DNA from: Platycnemis pennipes
Taxonomy: Eukaryota > Arthropoda > Insecta > Odonata > Platycnemididae
Direction: 5' to 3'
Assembly: GCA_933228895.1 (NCBI GenBank)
Contig: OW121855.1
Span: forward strand, 70,642,698-70,706,697
DNA: 64,000 bases
The position numbers and the translations under genes are program-made. The notes below the pieces were generated by a model. It was not told where the DNA came from. It ran no database searches and saw only the letters and a program-made list of their open reading frames with translations. Shown here in pieces: positions 22,664 through 33,701 of this stretch. Within the stretch, counting starts at the first letter, position 1; each line of letters opens with the position of its first letter.

Positions 22664-24415
22664 ATGCAATCATTTTCCGGTAAGTGTATTTCAACATACT
22701 AGTATTCTTTCAGTAGTCCTAAATTAAACTCAAGAGCTGTGACAATGTTTGCATTATAAAATCTGTTTATATTCCTAGAACTCTCTGCTTCCCTGGGATG
22801 TACTGAATGCGAAAGTACCTTCAATTCTGCATCTTTGCTTCTGAAGCATTTTGCGGAACATATTTCTCAGACAGTCCAAAATGATGAGAGCGGCAGAACA
22901 AATGGCCCGTATGGCAAGGAAAAGGAATATAAGGCGCAGCCGTGGAAGAAGGAAAAAAATGAAAGTATTTTAGAAAAAGCTCTTCGGAGCCCCTTGGCCA
23001 CCACATCTCAAGCAGGTAAACCGTCTTCATCTCACGCTCCACTGGCGGTCACACCTCAGAAGAAAGCTTCATCTGAGAAATTTATGGGTAATATTTCTAA
23101 AAAACCTCCAATTTCACCCACTAAGACATTAAGTAGTAATGCTATTTTGCCAAATACATGTGCCAAAGCCCCGGGTACAAATGTTTCATTGGAATTACCT
23201 AAGAGGCCAAAAAGTAAATGTACCGCAGTGAGTAATGTCATGTTTCTTAAATTAGATTTACAGAAAAGACTCGAAAATTGTGTCCTAAAATTTGTTAGGC
23301 GTGATAGCTCTCTGGTTGAAGATAGTCAGAGTGCCTTTGTGGAAAGAGTTAATTCTATGAACAGTGATCAGATTCCTCAAGATTTAGTTCAGGTCAGTGA
23401 TTGCCCAATCGTCCCAAATGGTGCTTTGACCTCAAGTAAGGAGAATGACAGTGATGAGATGGTGGAGGGCTCGGAGCCCCAGGATGATTTTAACCCTCTA
23501 AAATTTTGTGTGGTTACCATGGAGGAGGGAGATGAGAAGTTGGAGCTGAATGATGAGGACGAGGGCGGTGAATGCTCTTCCCCGCCCCCTTTGTACGAGC
23601 AGCAGGCCTGCGACATCGTTCCTGATAAGGTTAGGAAGCCGATTAAATGTAGAAATGACCTTACCAAAGCAATTACCAAATTGAAGAAGAGTGTGGTTAG
23701 TAACGGGTACGGCATGGCCAAGCCAGAGTCAGCTCGCAAGAAGTACCCCTGTACATACTGCTCCAAGCAGTTTGGTTGGTCAACGGATCTCAAGCGTCAC
23801 ATTCTCACCCATACGGGTGAGCGACCATTCAAGTGTAACACGTGCAGTGCAACTTTCACCCGCAATTTCCTCCTCCAGAAACACATAGGTAAGGTCCATG
23901 CAGCACGGATACCATCGGCCAGTGCCTGCCGCGGTAGCGTTGACCACTCCACGGATAAGGTGACCCCCGGCCTTCCTCCTCACGAGGGAAGGCCGGACGC
24001 GGGGGAAGAGGCTGCGGAACCAAACGAGAAGGATGCTGAGGCGATGGTGGTGAATGGGAAGGATGTAGATGACGTGGAGAAATTCGGTGGTTCCAGGAAC
24101 GTGACCCTTGGTGTAAATGGTGCAGGCATGGACGCAGAATGCAATGGAGTGGACGAAAAGTTCACCGCAGGTAAAAACAGAGTGGAACTCCTTCAGTATA
24201 ACGGCCAGAGGGAGAGGGTAAAAGTTTCGAGGTCGATTCATAAGAGGAGTGCAATGCAAGAGAGCCAGGAGGAGGACCAGCAGCGGCGGAGGAAGAAGAA
24301 GAAAAAGAAGAAGATGGCTGCTGTAGTGGTACGAAATCCTCTGGGAACACTGGTACCCATTTCCACAAACCCCATGCTTACACTTGAATGCCTTAATGCA
24401 AAAGATCCTGTATGA
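22664..24415 (+). CDS. C2H2 zinc-finger protein, two coding exons (22664-22679 joined to 22779-24415)
   Basis: Probable nuclear DNA-binding protein of about 550 residues. The start ATG at 22664 has an in-frame stop a few codons upstream. It encodes MQSFS plus one base, then a donor (CCG|GTAAGT at 22680) and a 99-bp intron ending TTCCTAG at 22778; the phase joins cleanly as Glu6. Extending past the intron reveals an extra finger that the uninterrupted frame misses: C13, C16, H29, H33 (C-X2-C-X12-H-X3-H). Two adjacent fingers follow at C330/C333/H346/H350 and C358/C361/H374/H379, joined by the classic linker TGERPFK. Between them lie a Ser/Pro/Lys-rich segment and an acidic stretch (EEGDEKLELNDEDEGGE). 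The C-terminus has a poly-basic run (RRRKKKKKKK), a likely nuclear localisation signal. I do not recognise an orthologue; the widely spaced fingers leave the DNA target unknown. Stop TGA at 24413. Confidence 0.88.
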
Positions 24416-27400
24416 AAATGAGGATGTGTTCCAGTATTTGGCATACCAGTAGTACTTTTTTATCAAGTATTTTAATTTATTTAGATGTTTTCAGATGGAA
24501 GCCCTTGGGTATGACATTCAAAAAGTAGTAATGTCATGTACCAGAAATTTATATTATTATGCTAGGAAATCGTCATTCCTATTGAAGTTTTGTCAGTAGT
24601 GTATTTTATAACTAATGGTTTATGAAATATTAGTTGCACTAATGGTATCATGTACCCGAGTCATCATGAAGGAAGAGATGACACATTAGTGTCCATTAGT
24701 AATGAAGCGTTTAAATATCGAAAAAAAAGCTTTACTGTGTTTGTATTATGTAGTCATGTAGATTTTATTACTAACGAAGCCAAATTCAGTGAAAATTATT
24801 AATCATGAAGAGAATTAATTGAAGCGTAAGATTCAGGGGAAATATTTTGCCTAAAGAGGTGCTTTTCAGAATTTATCCTCAACCATGTGTGAATTACAGG
24901 GTTAAAAAAGTTCTAATATTGGATGAAAAACTATACCATCTACAGGTGTGAAAAGGAGCAGAGGAATGTAAATGCTTTGCATATTTGGTGTATATTAGGT
25001 AAGCATTTAGATTTGTGTTCATTTTGTGTTCCTATTTACTTCTGCGCTCTTTAGAATGGGCGTTTTTATTGGTTCTACAAGTAATTTAGTGATTTTCCTA
25101 TAATTTTTAAAGTGCTAAAGCCTAAGTCCCATATTAAAATTTAAAGAATACTGATGTGCAATCATTAGATTACATGATAACAAAGGTAGATTTTTTTGGC
25201 CTGAGTGTGGGGTTGAGAGTGGGAAATAGAATGGTAATATGATGGTTGTTAGATGTTTCTGAGCATGGTGTATGGACTGGTTAGGTTATTCAGTTTTAAC
25301 TGATGTGGTTGTAAGTCACTGTTGATTTTTCATGTAAAGTATTATTTTTATGTTGAATTTATTTAATTTTTGTTAATGCAGTGTTTGTTTCTGATGAAGT
25401 TATGAAGGCTATGAGGGTATAAGTAAGATATTTCACTAAAGTATTTTTACACAAAGTAATGTGATGTCATTTTGAACATGCTCATCCTAGTCAACATTAT
25501 GGATATTTTTGTGTTACCTGTGAAGAGCAAATTATGCTAGTGCAGTGAAAGTAAAAGTACATATTTGCATGCAACCAAAGTTGAAACTGCTGTTGTATTC
25601 ACTGAAAAAAATGAGTCATACGGCAGAGAATAGTTGAGGTTCATAACAATCATTTTATAGAAAAGTTATGCGAAGTTTTTTTTAGGTTGTGAGGACGAAG
25701 AAAATGTATTATGGAATTGATGTGAGAAGCAATTGACAATACATAGAGAATGGCTGTAAGCTTGACCAAAATGGTGACTAATAGTTTTATGAAAATTTAT
25801 CCCTATTTTGATAATTTAACTTATAACTACTGAGATCCACTTTGGGTGCGTTTTATTTATTTATTATTAGTTGTGAGTAATAGGATGTGGATTAGTAACG
25901 TGTTTACTGTTCATTCAGTTCCTCTTTTTATTTTAGTCTATGCAAATGAATGTTAATTTATTTATCATCTTTGTGTTATAATTGAAGCTGTTACACCATT
26001 ATCAATTTCGTATCACTTGAATAAGATTCAGACTGTTTTTCTCCGTTTTCATATATGATGAGTTAACTTGAGTTTATGACTTATTGTTGTACTTACAGAA
26101 TTCATTTATTTAAAGTATTTTTTGCACCTTGTAGCATATATGCTTCACAAAATGTAATTAGAGAACTTGTTAAAATTATAGTTATAATGGTAAATTTTGA
26201 CTACCCTTTTGTAACATTTAATACAATCAAACCATTGACAATAGCATAATTTAAAGTTAAGAGGAAAAAAGATGAATATTTATCTCTAAAATAGTTGCTT
26301 AAATTAAGTCGAAAACAGTGTTCGTTCGGAGCAATGTGTAATGAACATGAATGCATTGAGTGCATGTTAGATTATGCTAGTCATGATTAATGCCTTCTTA
26401 TTTTCCTCCAGTATTTTACTCAGCACCCTTACATGGGATGCATCCTAATACGGTATTTTGGCAGTTTTACGTTAAGTTGCCTGCGTATAAAACAAGACTA
26501 AAATGTGCAAGATTGGTGTAAGTGGCCAGTTTCTTTCATTCTGTGAATGCATGTTCCACAGCATGAACAGCCATTGCCAGTCACAATGGATATTTGTAAA
26601 ACTGTGATGCAGATGTACCTGTAAAGTATGATATCTTAATTGAAATGGATTGAGATGCTTGGCAGTTCTGAAGTTGATCTGAATTTTTATTTTGGCTCTT
26701 TTACCAGTGTTCAATTGTTAGTACCATTCTGATGTGTACCATATTGAATCCCACAAGCTACTGTGGCCTGTTACCTTTGAAAACTCAATTCATTGAACTA
26801 GAAATAATCTGATTAGTGGGGATTCTCCTACTGTAAGATAAGTTGATCTTTTCTAGTAATTCTTCTTCCTATAAGATGTGGGATCTTGTAAGTTTCGCTT
26901 GCTGTAATGTTTTTGGAGAAACACTCATATTTTCTCACCCATGTGAACATTGGTTGAAATGAAAGTATTTTACCTCAAAATTCTTATTCAGTTCCTCAGC
27001 CAATAATAATTGATGCAATGTGGTGAAGTTTTAAATTGATGATCCCCTTTAGTTAAATTATGTGCACTCATTTACTAAAGTGGAATTGCTAGTTGCAATA
27101 AACTTTGACAAAAATACAAGGTACATGGCCCTTCTTTATACACCAAAGAAAACTATTTATCATTAAAAATCCATTCATCAAAACAAGTTTATGATTTCCA
27201 TGATTTTCTAGTTTTGTTTGGATGCCACATCAGCACTCCCATTTCTGTAATTATGTAAGAAACTAGGTATAATCATATGCTGTGGAACTAGCATAATTCA
27301 TTTGTATTTCTTAAATATTCCTTTTGTTAAAATATAAAAATGTAAAGGATGTTAGAATGAGATGACAAGGTATGACCATATTAATGTGGTGGCATGCTTT

Positions 27401-28668
27401 AATGTTTTGTTGCCAAGGAATTTAGCATTCTGAATTGAGCAAATGGTAGCCAAGCCAGTATCATTAGAAAAGATTATTCTTTACCTGAAACTTTTTGAAG
27501 GCTGCTCACTGGATGTAAATTTTGTTGAATACATACAGGAGCAGCTAGATATTGGGTGATTAAAACTTGAAAAAGTGTGTAATGCTATTTGAATTGAGAA
27601 TTAGCATTATGGAAATGAATTATATAAATGGTTTTTTGATTGGTGTTGTGTGGAAAATGTACTTATATTTCTTTTGCACTAGTGACTGTTACTTTGCTAG
27701 AAACATTTTCAAAATGTTGATGGTAAAATTTTTTAGAAGTACTGTTGGGGAACATGGCATATTTTCTTTTGCGAATATGTAATGGCCTAGTGTATATAGG
27801 TAAATTGATTACTATTTTTCTCATAGGAAAAACAGGGCACAACATAAAGAGTGCCACTACTGAAATCATTTATGGGTAATGGAAGGTTGGAGCCATATTA
27901 AAACAATCTTATAACATATTGTTCTCCTAGTTGAAGCTATGGATTTCATTTTAAACCACATATAATGTGGTAACAACGAGGCTCATTCATTTAGGACCAA
28001 GTCCATATTAGTCCAAATTTCCCATGAGTAAAATATTCCCTGTGGTTGATAATAAATTCAAAGTATAGATTTATATCTTTCCATTAGAGCAGAGGACAGA
28101 AATTTAACCATGTCTTCCAAGTGTTTAAGAAACCAATGTTTTGTGAAGTAGAATTTTAATTGTTCAATTTTAACTCTCACTAGAAGACTTCAAAACACTG
28201 TCAATATATATATTGCTCAGGATTTTATTTTCATCAAGAATTAAACTCCAATTTCAAACTCACGACTGTAAATACCTCACAATGGAACTTAGGAGGTTCT
28301 TGAAGGACCCAAGATAAAAATGTGTGCCTCAAAAGTATGACAGAAAAATGCCTTCAATTTCCATAGAAAATATTCTTTTTCAATTCACAGATTTGGCTCT
28401 TTCAATCACATGCCCTGTTTACTGTCTATGTGTGAACAAAAATTTCATGTGCTAAAACAATAATGTATCCAAAATGTTTGGAAAGCAGGTTTGGTGGCTG
28501 TGTGAATTTGATATATAGTTATGGAATTTTTATCGTATAATTTGGTAATCACTCATTGAAAATAAATTTTGAAATATGTATTTGTACTTCTGTTTTGGAT
28601 CAAGACCACATAGCAATGCCATTTTATCCAGAGTAACACAAAAAGGTTCAATAAAATTTTAAGTGATG
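24416..28668 (+). other. Probable long 3' UTR of the zinc-finger gene
   Basis: About 4.2 kb of AT/T-rich, CpG-poor sequence with no transposon fragment I can recognise, unlike nearly every other stretch of this size in the window. AATAAA signals occur at 27097-27102, 28561-28566 and 28650-28655. The last is followed by a TGTCTGTATTT downstream element, so the distal site is a reasonable 3' end. Alternative ends at the proximal signals are possible. The open frame at 27567-27782 has no motif. Confidence 0.5.
28650..28655 (+). terminator. Distal polyadenylation signal
   Basis: Canonical AATAAA with GT/T-rich sequence about 20-35 bp downstream. On the other strand, ATTAAA (28689-28684) sits 30 bp away, so the convergent genes could end within the same hundred bases. 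Confidence 0.4.
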
Positions 28669-29259
28669 AAAAACATGTCTGTATTTAATCGAAAAGAAAC
28701 ATCAATGCCAACCCATCTCTGGAATTCTGTCATATTAATCAAATTTCACATTCAAAAATAGTGAAACAAAAATTATCCACAATCATTATCTGTTATGATA
28801 GATGAAAAACAATAGTACAAGAAAACTAAGTGGAATATCATAATAACAGTCTACTGTTGTACAGACAATTTTCCATTCATACTGGAAATACACAACAATT
28901 AGCATACATGTATAAACATTCTTGGTACTTCATGAATTACCTCAACCCTCAAAAATTCACTTACACACTTTCATAGGAACATAAATGCACAGTTTAGCTC
29001 AGTTTTCCTTTGTAAATAAATTACACAAAATATTGAATAAAAGGGGAATATTAACATTTGAAATGCATTTACATTAAAACTAAGTACGTTAACTTGAGGG
29101 TGGAGCACACACATCACATTCACTCTGTTTCTAAGAAACAACCAAAGGAGTTCCCTTCTTGTAGTGCCACAATCACAAATAAATAGCACATATTGCAAAA
29201 ATAATGACCATGTTATGGGACTCCCTCTGTAGATATAACTACAGGAAATTGTAGGCTGT

Positions 29260-29324
29260 CTAAAATTCATTCTTTATCTGGTAAAGGTAGTTTGGACTTC
29301 TTGCATCACCTCCTTTTTGCTTCG
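29260..29324 (-). CDS. Weak candidate alternative last exon of the THOC2-like gene
   Basis: A small CpG-containing island in AT-rich DNA. The minus strand has acceptor CCGGTCCAG|CG at 29325, then 20 codons rich in Lys, Gly and Asn (KQKGGDARSPNYLYQIKNEF) and a TAG stop. To join, the 33.7-kb exon would need to use a poor donor (GGCC|GTGACA), so I give this little weight. Confidence 0.15.
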
Positions 29325-30559
29325 CTGGACCGGCGAGTAAGATTCAGTTAAGGAGTAATCGTTTGACATATCCAACCATATCAATGATTGCTCACCTTGA
29401 CAACTATCAAGGTAAGTTCATCAATATTCACACATATTATAATAGGAACTCATTTTCACATTGGAAAAGTAACTTAGGCATCAACTTCCAATTTTGTTTC
29501 CATTCTCCTCTACTACTCAATTTTTTCTTCACTTATACTACCATGCAGTTGAGAAACATCATAAATACTAACTGGGGAGAGTGGTAAGATTATGATTGAT
29601 TCTGAGGACTATTCATACCAAAATTAACATGTATGATACATACAAAAACAAAGAGAAAATTTCCAAAGAATTAAATCGGATGGTGATGCCATTCTGATTG
29701 CTCTACTATATTGAAAATGCATACGAAAGATATGCTAAATCAAAAACTACGGTCACATTACATGATAATTACCCACAAAAAGATACAAGCATAAAAAATA
29801 AAGAGTTAAATGCAACTAAAAATGCAGATTTGCCTTCATAAATATGTGACATGAAGAAAATAATCAGGATCATAGAGTAGAATGTACCCTTAAGTAGATC
29901 CTATTTGTAATCCTGTTGTACACATCCTGCTATTTTCCACGTGACTAAGAGAAAACAGAACCTGTTTTAAGGCGTGAAGGCAGGTGAAAGGTAAGCAGAA
30001 TAACAATACTGTCTAATATGACCTTTCCTTGTAAAGTTTACAAAAATTCAACCCGAGCCAGAAATAGTAATTCTTGTAAATGGCTTCAACTGACGAAAAA
30101 TCCTGATATCACCTTACACGATCAATTACATGAAATCAGTTCCTACTAAAATGTATGAATCTCCACAATTCTAGGTTTCAATGCAATGTGGAGGGATAAA
30201 AGTTACTTCAAAAAATAAGTTTTGATGGCAATATTAATTAACTGATGACATAATGATTTGGATGGATTCAGAGACGATAGAAAATTATTGCTACATGCTC
30301 AGTCATTAAAGGTAATTCACAACTATTTCAATGGCTTGTGCAATTAACAAGTCAAAATTCAATTCTCAGGCTGTAACTTAAGTGTACCTTGAAACATTTT
30401 TCATGGGTAAAATAGTACAATCAGGGAATTCACTATTTCCTTTTAAGAGAATAAGTCAACCTGCGGTTAGGGTACATTTTCATGCCCCTACTCTTTGAAA
30501 TTTATTTACCTATCATCTGCTTCACTTAAACTTTCCTTTTCTCCATAGATGAAATATTT

Positions 30560-30885
30560 CCTTCTCATAATATCACCCGTAATACCTTTCCATCTTCCTC
30601 ATCATTCCTTACCCAACATTCCTTTGTCCCTAAGTACCAGTTCCATTCATGTACTTTGCCATCTAATTTCTGCCACATCTTTCCTCTCCAGCCAAGCTCA
30701 ACACTTCCTCATTTGTCCCTCTCTCTGTTCATCGCACTTTAGCCATTCTTCTCCACACTCACAATTCTAAAACTTCCAATATTCTCTAATCTTCTTTCCC
30801 TAGAGTCCAAGTCTTAAAGCCACACTCCACATCAGGCACTTCAGTAACCTTTTCTCTTAGTCTTTGCAGATGGAAGGGAGGAAGA
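30560..30885 (-). pseudogene. RTE-like LINE relic
   Basis: The minus strand reads ECGEEWLKCDEQRERQMRKC then AWLERKDVAEIRWQST, resembling the W.RRMAKV.WTERRTNEEVL...GEERCG segment of RTE elements but with Trp codons turned to stops. It sits in the presumed 3' region of the THOC2-like gene. Confidence 0.45.
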
Positions 30886-31058
30886 TGATTACTTTCTTAG
30901 CTTGTTTTAAAGTTATAAAAATGCATGCTTTTGTAATTGTGGTTGGAGGATTGATTTTACCTTCAATGAAGAAATACTAAGCGACATCCTTGCTATCTCT
31001 TCCACACCTCCAATCTTATCCATTTTCCTACATTAAATTCTCCCTTAAAGTTTCTGCC

Positions 31059-31512
31059 TCTAGATCAGAGTCTCAGAAGTAAAAAAAAAACGCAAGATAA
31101 ATTTTCCGAACAGCATAGCCTCGGATTCCTTGTGATGAGCAGAATATATGTGATCATGAATTTTAATACTACTAGGCAAATATCACATTAAGGACATAAA
31201 AAAGGGATACATTGTACGTCTGATTCACAACTAAGTAACTAAGAGACACAACTAATAAGATTCACAACTGAATGTTCCCTGAATTGATGGGGCTTATTCT
31301 ATGTGCGTCAGCGACGAGCATTAGTTTTAGTTGGTGAAATAAAGGTTGGGAAAGACTGGCCAATAAACGTAATGGTAGAAAAATAATGAGAATTTCCATT
31401 CATTTCTCCCTGACTCACGAGAATTCCCTGACTTTTCCAGAAATGCAAAATTCCCTGACAATTCCAGGTTTTCCCTGACAATTCCAGGTTTTCCCTGACG
31501 ATCGCCACCCTG
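31059..31512 (+). mobile_element. Partial copy of the CAGGGTGGC-ended element
   Basis: About 450 bp matching 43993-44430 at close to 90 % by eye, in the same orientation, including AACTAAGTAACTAAGAGACA and the terminal GATCGCCACCCTG. The left part of the element is absent here. This copy has an internal duplication of the phrase CAATTCCAGGTTTTCCCTGA just before its end. The frame at 31308-31508 is part of the repeat. Confidence 0.8.
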
Positions 31513-33590
31513 CTCAGGACATTACCTCAGTCATTTGGGAAATGGAAAACAAACCCTCCATCCCAACAGCAGCCCTCCTCAGTGCATGAGAATGCATGTT
31601 TTTGGTGCAATGTTATAAATACCATGAATACTTCCACTGAAGTGAATTGCCCACATTACGCTGTAAGCAATTTTTTATTTAACTTTATATATCAACAAAA
31701 GCAGTTTAATATTATAATTAGCCATTTCCTTGCGAGAATATTCAATATTTTTGGGTTAAATTGACAGTTTGACTACAATCAGGTAACAAAAACAAAGGAT
31801 TCATGGCTGGATCCAAATTTCCGAAGTTCAAAACAAATATACATACGGGATAACAACAGCACACACAGTAATTTGACTACAGACTCAAGCTGAGTGAGGG
31901 GCTGTCATTGTAAAGGAAATTCAAGCTTTCCTCATTTGCTCTTTGGAATACACATATCCCATTGAATTGGGCCTCAACAGGTAAAATTGCATTCCTGTTG
32001 TGTTTTCTTTCAGCCACTTCTCCCTACCCCATTGTCATACAAGGACAAATGTCCTCTATTATAAGAATAACTAGCATATCCACAACACTACATGCTTATG
32101 GAGGAAATATCCCTGTTGTGTGCAGATGAACTCAATGTGACAGGGTTGAATTTCATTATAATTTCATCAGAGACCAACTGTTAAAGAGCTACAGAATATC
32201 CTTTGCCTTAACAATATACCTGAATATAAATTTTAGGCCAATTACTCTAATGTTTTTCCTACTCCTAAATCCAGGAGGCAATCAATGTAGCTTGATACCA
32301 GTTATCATCACCCAAAATGTTGTAGGCTGGTCCAATCCAACTTCTAAGGTATATTTCACCAGAGGCACTTTCAGAAATGAGATTTTCATGGGCTATCTTG
32401 TAAACTGGGTTGAGCAGAGAAGAGCTTAATTGTTAAAATTTTTGCACTCACAACTACAGAACTAAATCAACAAAATGCTCAAATCACATTCTATGACTTC
32501 TACACATAATGCAGAATTCTAATAAAATACCCTTAACTATTTAATTTATTTAGCTATATATGATGTAATCAACAACCATCTTTGGCAGTGAAATGTTGGG
32601 TTAGCTACCATCAAATCACAGTTGGCTGCTGATTCTAGTCTTACCCCCAAGGAATTTGCTGAACTCATCCTGATCAATGCCAATGTCAGACATAGTGCAA
32701 GTAAATTGCATTCTGGAATTTGAGGGAATTTTCTCTATTTGTCTTCCCTATCAGTAAAAGATTACTTTCAAACACCATCACAAGTTTATAGTATATTTCA
32801 GAGTAGGTATCTCATTATCATCTCTACAGTACTGCCAATACTTCAACTACTAACACTCTTATATATAGAAGGCCTATTTTTACCAAACTATGGCACCTCC
32901 TACAAGCAAAAAATGGCTACTTGCATAAGGTAATGGGAAGTATCTATATCATCATTTGTATTATAGAAACTCTAATACTATGCTTAAATTAAATTGGGAT
33001 TCCACATTAGTAACATTAATAACCATCATATACAAAAATATCAATGCAGTATGATGTTTCATCAGGAGAAAGAGAATACAAAGCTACAACGATAATTCCT
33101 GGAGAACTGAGTTAACCCACTGGCTTACTATTTTTTACTCCTTTATTGCCACTTATTTCACTATTTTTTATTGAAATCATATTTTATATTTATCTTTAAT
33201 TGATTAAAAACTTTTTACAGCCCTCGTCATGGATTTTTTTAATGATAAAAAGAATGAAATAAATAAATTGAGGGAGGGAATAAATGTGTCAGCTGTTATG
33301 AGCAAAGCAGCAGTGAATGTGTTAACTCGGCATTACAAGGTTCATCACAAAAGTGAAGGATTAATCCATTCTGTAGAAACCAGACAGGTTTTTAATCATC
33401 ACCCTTTCCATTAATTTGCCAAATCTTTCAGTCCTTTAGAGCCCATTTATGTACTCCAAGAAGATAAAAAGAATTTAACCATTACTTATCAGCAGGTTTT
33501 TAGGTACAAATCCAATTGAAAATAACTCGGAAGAAGGATAAATTAGTGAGGAGGGAACACCTTAATAACAGAGCATGGAATTATAAATGC

Positions 33591-33701
33591 CTATCTTACA
33601 ACTAGATAAATATAAAAATATGTATAGTAAAAAGGATATTGTTTGTCACGGCCATCTCTGTCATGTGACCTCTCCCGTTCTCGAACATAAGGAGATTTTT
33701 C
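33591..33701 (-). CDS. THOC2-like exon 8 (possible terminal exon)
   Basis: Acceptor TTTCCAG|GAAAAATC at 33702. It continues the frame of the 38.9-kb exon in phase 0 and opens with EKSPYVRERERSHDRDGRDK, an Arg/Glu/Asp-rich stretch like the rest of the tail; human THOC2 has a comparable ESPYPNEKDKE segment near its end. After that the frame turns hydrophobic (QYPFYYTYFYIYLVVR) before a TAG stop at 33593-33591, quite unlike the preceding tail. Either this is the true C-terminus or splicing leaves earlier: a donor-like GTT|GTAAGA lies at 33599-33594, and a poorer one inside the exon. The first 20 codons are well supported; the end is not. Confidence 0.55.
   Translation of the reverse strand, partial: EKSPYVRERERSHDRDGRDKQYPFYYTYFYIYLVVR

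Larger units (their letters stand above)
28690..33590 (-). other. 3' side of the THOC2-like gene: UTR, intron or downstream DNA
   Basis: Contains no firm exon. It holds an RTE fragment (30560-30885), a repeat copy (31059-31512) and a candidate terminal exon (29260-29324), listed separately. Small frames at 32739-32933 and 33229-33414 (plus) lack motifs. The extent of the 3' UTR cannot be fixed without transcript data. Confidence 0.35.

Noticed and set aside
23780..24466. 228-codon minus-strand frame antisense to the zinc-finger gene.
   Set aside because: A shadow of the real coding strand; its sequence is explained by the reverse complement of Lys/Glu-rich codons.
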